This document shows positions 1 to 10,148 of a stretch of DNA of 64,000 nt, piece by piece. Both the position numbers and the translations under genes were made by a program. The notes below the pieces were generated by a model. The model did no database searches. It was not told the DNA's origin and saw nothing but the letters and a program-made list of their open reading frames with translations. Each line of letters starts with the position of its first letter. Positions within the stretch are counted from its first letter, which is position 1. Where the stretch lies: assembly GCA_003868215.1 (NCBI GenBank), contig QWDQ01000017.1:248001-312000 (forward strand), written 5' to 3'. This DNA comes from Pseudophaeomoniella oleicola (lineage: Eukaryota; Ascomycota; Eurotiomycetes; Phaeomoniellales; Phaeomoniellaceae).

Positions 1-96
1 AGCGGGAGGTGCCTGAGGTGAAGGTACTTGAAGGCTCTGTGCGGCCCGTGTTACAACGAGGCCGTTGAGCGCATCCACGACTTCGGAGAGATGCAT
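1..96 (-). CDS. possible N-terminal fragment of an unknown gene leaving the window
   Basis: On the minus strand an open frame starts at an ATG at 96 and runs off the left edge without a stop (MHLSEVVDALNGLV..., 32 codons). An in-frame TAA lies about 12 bases upstream of the ATG, so this would be the true start if the frame is coding. No domain is recognisable. The stretch is too short to tell a real first exon from chance. Confidence 0.25.
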   Translation of the reverse strand, partial: MHLSEVVDALNGLVVTRAAQSLQVPSPQAPPA

Positions 97-2745
97 ACGA
101 GATATGAATTATGAGTCTTGCAAAAAAGTGACAAGGAGCCAGGAAATCAAAAGCTCAGACGAGTCGAGTTGTTGCGGCTACGGATCATGGTAACCTGTTG
201 ACGTGCAAATGAGTAGAAAAGATGTAGTATCAGATAGCCTGCTTAGTAGTCATAAATTCAAGGCCTTCTGCAATGTCGTTTCTGTCTCCTTTCAGGATAT
301 TCCGTCTCGCGATGTGGACACATTTGTGGGCTGCCTGTGATAACCTAAGATCAGGCCACATTCCGCGATGTTAAAATGATATCCAAGGACCTATTGAAGA
401 TTGCTCCTAGTCATACATCTCGGATAATACATGGACATCAAAATTGGATGTGGGGAAATATCCGGCTTCTAGACGATCATGGGCACGACAACAAGAAGTT
501 CGGGACTGTTGAAGATGGGGACAGAGCCGAAGTTGTATATCTTAGTTGACTGTTCAACATGCTGCGGACTCGCGATGGCAGCTATAGCATCTATGACTCC
601 GTGTCCATCGAGTGCTGTGACCTGTCAATGCTGATACAGAATATTAAATCCCGACATGGATATTATCAATGAATGCCAAAAATGAGGAGAAAAGAAAAAA
701 GATGAAAAAGAACTGGCAATAGAAGGATAGAGCCAGAGAGAGCAGTATGGATGTCAACAGATCAAAAGTGAGGTACCAACAAAGATACAGTAAGCTGGGA
801 GGCACGGACCACCTGCATCTACACTTTTCTCACATCACCATCTCGACAAACTATTGACGCGCAGAGTAAAAACTGTTCTTGTCATTGTCTTGATAGATAT
901 ACTGGGGGTGGTGCCATAGTTCGTACCAGAGTGCTGAGTGGCTATAGATGTCTATCTGCACCATTAAGTCTGGTTCGTCAGAATGACTGGTTGCAAAGTA
1001 TTCCAGGAAGCAAGATAGATCATACAGCTTTGGAGAAAGGTGGTCAAGCATTTGGTCAGGCAACTACAGGATGTCCAGGAAGACGTATGCTTGTGCAGAT
1101 AGTGAAACACATATGTCGCCTAATATACGCATCGCTCCCTGCAATATGAGCATGATCGTGGTCATGAGATGTATCACTATGTAATATAGTCAGCAACAAA
1201 ATTGGCCCAGTTACCTGTTAAGTATTTCATGTTCATCTGAGCAAGGAAAGGATCCTCAGGAACCCCATCCACTCGAAGCTGGAAACAGACACTGAGTCCG
1301 GTTTGGCGTTCGGCGAGATTACCGCGTACAATCGTACTTCGATCCTTGTGGTTCGTACTACGTAGTACTACGTAGTACTACGTAGTAAGGTGCAAGGGGC
1401 TTTTCCATTATTATTATTCCAATGGTTGGCAGTGTTGGTTGGGATGGAGCGAATGTTGTTGTCTGGTCAGATCTCCATGGTAACCGATCGCGGGATCGCG
1501 AAAAGAGTGTTGGGACTAAGCTACAAGAGGCAATTCTGTGGTTGCTTTACCTAAAGCGCCCGGAAGTTTGTCCTGGTCATGATACGTAAGTTAAAGGTAA
1601 GGTAGTAACACACAAGTACTGTTTACTGACCTCTAATGATGAAAGCCCAAAGTAATGATGTTCGTGAAGAAAGAAAGAATGATATACGTGAATATGTTCA
1701 TGTCTGTCTACATTATAGATACTGAATTCTACAAGGAAGAAAAGGGAGGAGGATGAGGTGAGCAGGAGCACGAAAGTATCACGAGAAGAACTCTGCTCTA
1801 ATACTTTAGATCCTGCAAGGGCGGTCCCTCGGTCCCTGGGTCCCTGGGTCCCTGGGTCCCTCATAAAGTAAACGGTGATTGAACAGTGAACAAGTGACCA
1901 GAGTCCACCCCGCTAAGAAGAAGGAGAGTGATTGGCCCAATGACGCTGTTTCGGGGGGAGAAGACATGCCATAGGCTCAGAGCTCATAGGCTGGAAAGGC
2001 GATCAAACCAAGGAAAAACCAAAAAAGCGAACGCCAAAATTCACGCCCGCGGACCCAAAACAACGCCAATGCCTAATCGGGTCAACCTCCACCTCTGGTC
2101 TGCTAAGTTCTTGCTCTACTCTTCTCTCTCCATCTAATACTTGTACTCCTCGAGATCAACAACAAACTCATCCTTCAGCTTAGACCTCGTCGACTAAACA
2201 ACCCGTCTTCTAAAGCTTCCTCTCTATTCCTCCCTTCTTTCCTCTCCACCCTCCATTCCTCATCTTTCCCCTTCAATCTTCTCATCTAGAAAGTCAAGTC
2301 ACGGTAGCAGACCATCTTCAGTCACGGCTTATGCGTGAAACTGGTACTTGATTCGTGATATCCATTGGTTACGCTGCCACCTTTGACACGTTCACAACAT
2401 ATCACGACAGCATCGCCGACCGAGTACCCGCGCTCGTCACCACCGTCAGCACGTGTTGGTATAGCGACAAGCTTGGGTAACAGCTTCACGCTTTCTAGAC
2501 GCGCCCGAACATTTGAGGTGCGTCACTCTAATTTGCTGGAGGAATTCTCCAATCAAGTTCGCTTGACTTTTCGTTGCTAATTCAAGATCAGGAACGCTGT
2601 CTACCAGCATTCCTCCAGTCAACCTCCCGAAACTTTGTCTGATCCTCCTTGGCAACTGGATCTCGACTTCGGACTCGCTTCTGCCCTGATCTACCTTTCC
2701 TTGTCTGCTCTCTGAGAGTATACTCGAAAACTTTACACAGTCAAT
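97..2745. other. 2.6 kb spacer upstream of cyclin B, no convincing gene
   Basis: Only short frames with no recognisable family are present. Visible structure: a tandem run of TACGTAGTAC units near 1366-1388, an 8-base tandem repeat at about 1825-1862, and a strongly pyrimidine-rich stretch at about 2190-2290 typical of fungal promoters and long 5' leaders. The last 600 bases are probably the promoter and leader of the cyclin gene. Confidence 0.5.
1825..1862. repeat. tandem repeat, GGTCCCTG unit, about five copies
   Basis: The unit GGTCCCTG (one copy GGTCCCTC) is repeated head to tail about five times in a region without genes. It is a simple minisatellite. Confidence 0.8.
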
Positions 2746-4406
2746 ATGCCACCAGTACGTGAACATCGCAGCAGCTGACACGTTACCGGGCGTGCTGTTG
2801 AAGTTATATTGTTTCCCTCATTCAAACTAACATGGATTTCCAGGCTCGACCCAGGTCTCGCGTGGTGACCAATGAGAACGACGAGAACAATGCCTCAACC
2901 AGACTCACACGTGCAAAAGCTGCTGCGCTCACGGCAGTAGACGAGCAGGCTAATGGAGTGGCCAAGAAGGCATTGCAAACCAAGAAGACTACCACTACAG
3001 CTGCCAATGGGACGCAACGAAGAAGAGCGGCACTTGGCGACGTGACCAATGCTACGAAAGGAACTGAATTGGCTGACAAGAAGAGCGCCACTGGCAAACC
3101 ACTCGCATCAAAAGCCGCTCCTGCTGCTGGTGTTCAAAAGTTGTCGCGAACCACCACGACGCGGACTTCTGCATTGGGCGCGAAGGATAGCAATAAGAAA
3201 TTGACAAACGCTTCCACAGAGTTGAAGAGACAAGCAAGCGGTTCGGGTGCATTAAGTGGCGTACAGAAGAAGAGGACACACACATCAACATCAAGTCAAG
3301 CTCAATCAAAAGAAGCAACCCCGAATGTCGAGGAGCCTCCACAGAAGAAGCCATGCAGCGAACCAGATGTAAAGCACAGTGTTACTGAGGTCGAGGCAGA
3401 TTACTCCAAGCCTGCTGCACAAGCCTTCCAGGAGGCTGTTGCGGACCTGGATGCAGAAGACCTGGACGACCCATTGATGGTTGCCGAGTATGTGGTGGAG
3501 ATCTTCGATTATTACAAGGATTTGGAAGAGCAGACCACACCAAATCCAGATTACATGGCGCATCAAGATGATCTAGAATGGAAGATGCGCGGCATCCTCG
3601 TCGACTGGTTGATTGAGGTCCATACGCGTTTTAGGTTGCTCCCTGAGACCCTGTTCCTCGCAGTCAACATCATCGATCGATTCCTGTCCGCTAAAGTCGT
3701 TCCGCTTGACAAACTGCAACTCGTCGGCGTGACTGCTATGTTCATCGCGTCCAAGTACGAAGAGGTCCTTTCACCTCACATTGGGAATTTTGTTCACGTC
3801 GCAGACGATGGCTTCACGGTTGACGAGGTCCTCAGTGCCGAACGATATACCCTTCAGACCCTCAAATACGATCTCAGTTATCCAAACCCAATGAACTTCC
3901 TTCGAAGAATATCGAAGGCAGACAATTACGATATCCAGACTCGTACTCTTGGAAAATACTTGATGGAGATCAGCTTGCTCGACCACCGCTTCTTGCAGTA
4001 CAAGCAGAGTCATATCGCCGCCGCAGCTATGTATCTAGCACGTATGGTTCTGGAGCGAGGTCCATGGGTGAGTCCCATCGCCGTAAATGTTGTTGACTCT
4101 TGCTAACTATTGTAGGATGCCACCCTAGCTCACTACGCTGGGTATACTGAAGAAGAGATTCTGCCGGTGTTCGAGCTTATGCTCACTTACCTCCATGGCC
4201 CTGTGGTCCACGAAGCTTTCTTCAAGAAGTACGCGAGCAAGAAGTTCCTCAAGGGTATGTCGTTACTCCTTCGCCTCGATTGCGCACTGGACTAATATTA
4301 TGCAGCTTCCATCCTTACCCGCAAGTGGGCTAAAGACTACGTGGCCATGACCGGCCTTGGTCTCAAAGACATCGATCCGGTCCAGCAAATCAAGCCACCA
4401 CAATAG
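2746..4406 (+). CDS. nimE: G2/mitotic-specific cyclin B (NimE/Clb type)
   Basis: Regulatory subunit of Cdk1 that drives entry into mitosis; cyclin B acts in nucleus and cytoplasm and is destroyed by the APC/C. Four exons are seen: 2746-2754, 2844-4067, 4116-4254 and 4306-4406, giving 490 residues. The first exon holds only Met-Pro-Pro; the donor GTACGT at 2755 and a CTAAC branch site before the acceptor at 2843 support this start over the in-frame ATG at 2832. The N-terminal third is lysine/threonine-rich and disordered. RAALGDVTN is followed later by two cyclin boxes, with the hallmark MRGILVDWLIEVH and FLAVNIIDRF, and a C-terminal box containing YLARMVLERGPW. Length and motifs fit fungal B cyclins such as Aspergillus NimE. 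The gene symbol is by family similarity. Confidence 0.95.
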
Positions 4407-5287
4407 TAATGTTTGTACCAGCGTTTGCTCTGTCTTCTGTGTTCCACAGTCGACGTTGATGCAATGTTGGTCAAAACAGATACCCTTGTTTTTGGCGTGC
4501 ATTTAGGCTCGTGGATCGCGCGGCGTTCATTTCGGATTTTTCTCAGGAAATGGATTCACACGGCAGCGTGGGGCCAAGGCTCGACTCTGCAATAAGGCGT
4601 TATGGCATTGTTTTCGCTGGAAGATAATTTGCACAGTTTCAGCGCAAACACAGCGTGATGGGTTTGTGTTTATCGTTTTCTATTCTCTATCCCTGTCCCT
4701 GTCGATCGAGGGACGACACTTTCTATCCTTCCAAGCATGGTGCTATATCAGCGATGCTCTGCGTTAAGCCTTGAAGCTGAATTCTTGCTCATTACCGACG
4801 TGGAATGGAGGTTAGCATGGAAAAGGAAGACAGGAAGATCGGAAGGCTACAGAAAACACTGGTTGGATTTTTGTGCATAGCAAACTATCATTCTTCTGCG
4901 GCAGTTCTTTTTGCTTGGGCCCGGGACTGGCGTGTATGACATGGGTATGGGCTGAATGTATCTTTTATGCCTCGATAGCTCAAAATGAATGACTGCAACG
5001 AGTCAATTGGACTGATCGTGATTGGTAGAGATCCTATGCAACTTTGGAGTGCTTTGATTATACCTGAAAGTCTGCATATCCAGATATCGACAGTCGAGTG
5101 TTGACGTTGATGTGGTTCCGAGAATTGTGGAGGTGGTGGCAATGATTGTGATTCGATGATAATGCACAGCCAATGGGCGAGAGACTCAGGTACATTTGCC
5201 ATCGCAGCATTGGTTATTATTATATTATTGTAGTTATATGCTTACAGTCCTGTCTTAACAACATCCTTTTACATTCGTGAATCTCCT
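4407..5287. other. spacer between cyclin B and the HIT gene
   Basis: This holds the 3' region of the cyclin gene and the promoter of the HIT gene. No frame with a recognisable domain was seen on either strand. Confidence 0.5.
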
Positions 5288-6552
5288 ATGCCAGCAACAA
5301 TGGTCGTCGACTCCGACCCAGACTGTCCCTTTTGCAACATCGCCGCCGCTTTCCCTCCTATATCCCCACTACTTCCATCCTCATCCTCATCCTCATCCAT
5401 ACCACCACCACCACCACAGTCACCATCATCCTCCTCCCCCTCACCCTCAACCCTCCCCCTCCCCAACGACACATCAGTAACATCCCACACATCCCCCTCC
5501 TCGACCTCGGATCCGTGGGACCCGAACAAGACGTCACCGATCCCGTCGTTCGTCGTGCTGTCGACGCCCGATGTCGTGGCGTTTTTCGATATCGCGCCGC
5601 TGACGACGGGGCATGTTCTGGTTGCGAGTCGGAAGCATAGAGTGAAAGTGGGGGATTTGAGGACGGGGGAGGGGGCGGAGGTATGCCTGATTTTCTTTTT
5701 ATATTTCTCTGAATTTGATTTGAATTTGATTTTTCTTGGATGTTTTTGCTGCAAGTGTTGGAGAAAAGGGCTGTATGTGAGGCAAGGTCTCAGTGATGTG
5801 CCTCGGAGTGATTGGGAGCAGACAGAAGCCAAGAGATGATGACCCATTGCTACCTATGGCTGGACTGGCTGCAACTTATCCCTTTCCCTTCAGTCAGCAC
5901 ACAGTCATGGCTGGTCCCTATCACTTTACCTCTCCACTTGTTGCTACCGAGAGTTCTGAAGCCGTCGCAGTCCGATCTATCCACGTGCACCCTCATAGCT
6001 GTTCAGAAACCTTCCATATCATGTCTAGACGACGTCTCTCCCCCCAAACCTGCTGCTATTGATTTTGTCTTCTTCTCTCACTAACATCTACCTCTCTCAA
6101 GATCGGGCGATGGCTCCCCATCATATCCCGCGCCGTCGTCAAAGCCGTCTTCGGCGTCAACTACACCGAAGCAGATTGGAACGTCGTCCAAAACAACGGT
6201 AAGCCCGCTCTTTCCCTCTTCCCTCTTCCATCTTTTCCCATCCCATGATTCTCACAACCAACCCCTGTCCTTCACAGGTCCTCGCGCCGCCCAAGTAGTC
6301 CCCCACGTGCACTTCCACATCGTCCCCCGCCCACCCCGCGGTGGCTTACCGACGCTCCGCCAACAATCCTGGACCATGTTCGCGCGCGGCGATCGCTCGG
6401 AACTCGACGAGGAAGAAACGAGACCGCTCGCGGAACGGATCAGAGCGGTTATTGCCGAGGAGGTACGCAGGGTTAGAGAGGGGGAGGAAGGGGTGGATTT
6501 ATGTGCGGGGTGGGGTGGTGAGGGTGAGGGTGAGGGGAGGGGGAAGTTGTAG
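5288..6552 (+). CDS. HIT-family nucleotide hydrolase/transferase (Hint/Hnt1-like)
   Basis: Histidine-triad proteins hydrolyse or transfer nucleoside monophosphates; Hint-type members act on AMP-lysine and related phosphoramidates. Three exons are inferred: 5288-5680, 6102-6198 and 6278-6552, about 254 residues. CPFCNI near residue 12 is the usual zinc-binding CxxC of this subfamily. The core DVVAFFDIAPLTTGHVLVAS follows, and the catalytic triad HVHFHIVPRP lies in exon 3. Odd points are a serine/proline-rich insertion (about residues 25-70) between the CxxC and the core, a glycine/glutamate-rich tail, and a first intron of 421 bases, far longer than other introns here. The splice junctions restore one frame through all HIT motifs. 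Confidence 0.85.
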
Positions 6553-7604
6553 CTTATCATTTCTTCAATTTTCAATTTTTTTTTTTTCATTCTAAAGATT
6601 AGAGATCTAGATACAAATCATGACATAACATAGCATATCAGGAGGATCACCACCACCCCACCACCGAGAGAAAAGAGAAACAAAAAAAAGATTCGAGGTA
6701 GACGAGACGCCAACAATCTATAAAACATCATTAATCATCTACGTACGTACGTACGAACGAACGATATCACCCCCCATCGACTATCGACTAGGTACCTAGG
6801 TCATTTGAAATCCATCTTTTGACAAGAAAGAGAGAGAGAGAGAGAGATTTGGAAAGAGTTTTTTTTTGGATTGTAACGTATCTATATACCCCTTCCCACC
6901 ATTCCCATCCCCATCCCCATCCTCATCCTCATCCCCAAAGTACCTCGTATATAACCCATACATATCTCCAAAAAAAGCAAAATAGTAGTAGTAGTAGTAG
7001 TAGTAGTAGTATTGTGACGAACCCGGACGAAAACAAAACCCAAACCCCCGTTTAACTCAGAACATCTCTTCTTTCTTTCTTTCTTAGAGTACAAGCAGAG
7101 TAATTAAGAAGTTTAGACAGGTTGGTTGATAAATGTTGGAGGGTGGGGGTTTTTTTTTTTGCTTTCGTCGCTCCAGCCACCCGGTATCTCATATTTCCTG
7201 GTTTCCTATCCTTTCATGCCTTTTGGAGGTGGAAGGCAATGTTGGTTGTTGGTTAGGTCAATTCAGTTCAGTTCATGGCCTCTCGTTCGTTCCTTCCTGT
7301 TTGTTTGTTTTGTTTGTTTTGTTTGAGTTGAGTTGGGTTTGTTTGATTGTTTGTGTAGGTCTGGTTTGCAGGAGGTGGTGGTGGTGTTGTTTGAGGAGAG
7401 GATGAGGAAGGAACGTAGCTAGTAGAAGCTGATGGAGGGAACTGAACTGAACTGAATTGGATCGAATTGAAACTGAGGTGGAAGAGGAGGATAAGTAGGA
7501 GGAGGAGATACCGCGTCACATTGTTTGTTTTGTTTTGGTTGATTGATGATGATGATGTAGACTTGAAGTAGCATGCAAAGCTACTGCCAGTGCTTCAATC
7601 AACC
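6553..7604. repeat. microsatellite-rich low-complexity spacer
   Basis: Several simple repeats are packed together: ACGT/ACGA units near 6740-6760, GA near 6828-6846, CCATCC/CATC near 6900-6935, AGT/TAGTAG near 6985-7010, TTTC near 7073-7085, and TTTG/TTGAG tracts near 7300-7340. No gene is supported. Confidence 0.75.
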
Positions 7605-7912
7605 ATGGTTGTGTACCACACGGGCAGGCAAGTAGGCAAGCAGGGAGAGGCTCAAGTTGTTTCTCTTCCCCCCGACGTTACTGTTGATGAACATGCTAAC
7701 GCTGACGGCAAGATATCGGTAGGCCCTACTAGAACAATCAGTCAGTCAGTCTGTTTGACGAGAACAATCTATCAAACTGCTTACAGTACGTGGATGGTTT
7801 GAACGATTATATAGATGTGACCCCGGACGATGATCGATCCAAAGTTCCAGCCTGCGTTGCAGGAAGCCTGAAAGGAAAGGAGATTCATATCGCCACTCCG
7901 CCAACCCGGTAA
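7605..7912 (+). CDS. small two-exon protein of unknown function
   Basis: An ATG at 7605 opens 38 codons up to TCG|GTAGGC at 7718/7719. An acceptor TTACAG ends at 7786, and the second exon 7787-7912 adds 41 codons to TAA, giving 79 residues. Both exons are in phase across a GT-AG intron of 68 bases. The product is hydrophilic and ends YVDGLNDYIDVTPDDD...VPACVAGSLKGKEIHIATP. The PACVAGSL segment is encoded by a palindromic DNA module repeated downstream (see repeat entry). I do not recognise the family. It could be an orphan gene or chance. The stop codon overlaps the left arm of a 15-base inverted repeat. Confidence 0.4.
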
Positions 7913-8362
7913 TTCTTACTTTTGGTGGAGAAACTTGATGCGTTGAGGTTTGGGTTTGGGTATTGTTTTGGCATCATCAAGTAAGAATTACCGCGTCACA
8001 TTTGTTGTTTGTTTGGTTTTGTTGCCGACAGCAGCATTCGTTGAGGACCTTGGTGGATGCACCGATTTTGGTATACCAGCCTGCGATGCAGGGAGCCTGG
8101 TATCGTCGGTGAGGAATGATTGGGAGGCCGGAGCTGTTTGATGGGGACCACCACTACTTGTCGTATACCAGCCTGCGTTGCAGGGAGCCTGGTGCCGTGT
8201 GGGTTGATGACAGTGGAGGAGCAACCGGAGTGGATGATGGACGCAGACCCTTCTTTGTTGTTATGCCTCAGCCTTTGTTGCAGCAGGTCTGAGGAAGTTG
8301 CCGAGGAAGCCTCTCGAGATGAAGAAGCTGACGAAGACCTTGCTGAAGCCTGCGTCGCAGGA
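7848..8362. repeat. four dispersed copies of a palindromic GCCTGCGNYGCAGG module
   Basis: Near-identical short modules centred on CCTGCG(T/A)(T/C)GCAGG occur at about 7850-7863, 8076-8100, 8168-8192 and 8347-8362. Copies 2 and 3 are larger palindromes, with CCAG on the left and CTGG on the right. On the plus strand each reads as (P/E)AC(V/D)AG(S/K)L within an open frame; on the minus strand two read as LPA(T/S)QAGI. They are separated by unrelated sequence. Confidence 0.7.
7907..7993. repeat. perfect 15-base inverted repeat with a 57-base spacer
   Basis: CGGTAATTCTTACTT at 7907-7921 is matched exactly by its reverse complement at 7979-7993. The right arm runs into TACCGCGTCACATT, which also occurs at 7509-7522 followed by the same TTTG-rich tail, so a piece of about 30 bases is duplicated about 480 bases apart. 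Confidence 0.8.
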
Positions 8363-8517
8363 AAGCTAAAGGTTGTCCGATGATGACTGATGTGGATGAT
8401 GACCGAAGGCCGGGAGCAGCCAGTACCAGAACTCGAAGGCAAAGCTCTTCGGTACGAAGCTGATCGATCATGGACAAGAGCGTTGACAACAACCAAGTGA
8501 GGGTAATGAATGGTCCC

Positions 8518-9321
8518 TCAGTAGTCAGCCTTGGACGTAATGGCAATGCCATTTGCGTCCTTCAAGGCGTTGAACTTGGTGTTCCGCTTCTTGCCATCCG
8601 ACCTGATGGCTTGTTGGTAGGGGTTTGCACCGTTCTCCCACGCTTGGCCGGAATGGACAAAGCCTTCGGCATCTAGACCTTTGGGAGGTCTTCCACGACC
8701 ACGTTTTGGTCTTGAGCTTTCGCCCGTGTTGGTCTGCTGCTTGGATGTTGCAGCTCCTCTCTTGTTGGGCTTCTTCACCCCCGCTCCGGTCCGTGCCTTT
8801 GGCAGTTGCGGAGAAACTGAAGGTGGAGGGGTTCGAAGTCCAACATTGTCGCTCGCGTTGACGGCCTGATCAAGTTGGTATTGAACTGGCTGCGAGAACA
8901 ACCCAACATTGTTGGACGAGGCCACTGGGTGCACACCAGAGACAAGAGAGTTGAAGCCCTCTGGCAGAATAAATGGCCAGTCATCACCGTTCGTTGGTGC
9001 CCCTGGAATGTCAGGCCACAACGGGTCTTCGTCCATGAAGGTCGGCAGACTACCTTCAATTGGCAAGTGGGTGACCGCTGAGCCCTGGTACTGGGGCATT
9101 GAGACATCGTCAGCGGTATCCCGGAGAAGGAGACTGGGGTCGACCGCCGTATCCAGGTTGTTGTAGAGGTTGGTTAGGACTCCAGCCAGAGACAGCCATC
9201 GGTCGATCTGGTCGTTGCTCTGGGCAGTGTCGACCGCCTTGGTGGGGGTGGTGAGATGAATGTCTCTCTCACCGGCCTCCCAATCAATAAACTCGTCAAA
9301 GGCATTGAGTGGCAACGTCAT
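8518..9321 (-). CDS. AT-hook DNA-binding protein, putative regulator
   Basis: An intron-free frame of 267 residues starts at the ATG at 9321. The N-terminal two thirds are acidic and rich in D, P, S and N, as in activation regions. A basic part follows with KKPNKRGAATSK and an AT-hook core RPKRGRGRPPKGLDAEGF around residues 203-220; the RGRP core inserts into the minor groove of AT-rich DNA. The tail NGANPYQQAIRSDGKKRN is basic. Such proteins in fungi act as chromatin or transcription factors; the exact role is unknown. The gene stands alone, with a long leader on its 5' side. Confidence 0.7.
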   Translation of the reverse strand: MTLPLNAFDEFIDWEAGERDIHLTTPTKAVDTAQSNDQIDRWLSLAGVLTNLYNNLDTAVDPSLLLRDTADDVSMPQYQGSAVTHLPIEGSLPTFMDEDPLWPDIPGAPTNGDDWPFILPEGFNSLVSGVHPVASSNNVGLFSQPVQYQLDQAVNASDNVGLRTPPPSVSPQLPKARTGAGVKKPNKRGAATSKQQTNTGESSRPKRGRGRPPKGLDAEGFVHSGQAWENGANPYQQAIRSDGKKRNTKFNALKDANGIAITSKADY

Positions 9322-10148
9322 GATGCTTAAGACAGAAATTTGTGCTGCAAGATAACGAGTGTACTTGTAGCGAGTGTGGTTTTAACGAATGTGTGTGATG
9401 AGAAGGGGTGGAGAAAACGAGAAGGAGAGAGCAAACGACGACATTTTATGAGTTGGGGGGAGGGGGAGGGGAAGGACACTGGAAAGAAACAGAGAACGTG
9501 AAAGCAGGTTAGAACGAAAGTAACGAGAAAGTTGCACCAGCGAGATGCCCTCGTGAAGTTTGCTGGACTGACATCGTGGGCTCCGTTGAAGATACTTCGT
9601 GAACTTTGATGGGAGGGTAGAGGAAATCTCTGATCTATAGTCCAAAGAACGGCAATGAGGTGCGAAGTTTATACCTTTGCTTGCAAGAAAGGTACGCATT
9701 GGATGTTGGTGAACATGGGAAGAGAGACGTTGGAAAAGGAGCGACCTTCTCATGATGGGCGACGATCACGGTCACCGATTTGCTGCCTTCAAATTGATAT
9801 CTGTATTGACCTACATACGACTGAGGCCGAGGGCTTTCGGCTGGTTTCAGCAAGCTCAATAGCTCTAAGCCTGAAGCTCGAGCCTGAATGATTCTTCCGG
9901 GGCAAGGATATGATCTCCTAGACCGACACGGCCACCCTCCTGATGATGGCACGCAAGCTCGTTGTAGAGAGCTATGCTTGATCGAGAGTGTCTAAGGGAA
10001 CTTTGTCGACAATGTCAAATGTCGTCGATGACCCTGTGAACTTTCAGGCGTATCAAGTGGGCAGTCATTGTGGTCCATCTCTTCCCCGTCTTCTCCACGA
10101 AGAAGAGCTTTGACCCTTGAATGAGTAACAGTATTGCGCCATAGAACC
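9322..10148. other. spacer between Rpp40 and the AT-hook gene
   Basis: Short frames on the minus strand here have no recognisable domain. Part of 9992-10148 may still be an alternative Rpp40 3' exon, because the frame through VLWRNTVTHSRVKALL stays open to about 9992. The rest is probably promoter and leader of the AT-hook gene. Confidence 0.4.

Noticed and set aside
9382-9753. 123-codon minus-strand frame upstream of the AT-hook gene
   Set aside because: Arg/Ser/Leu-rich with no domain; lies in the likely leader and promoter of the AT-hook gene.
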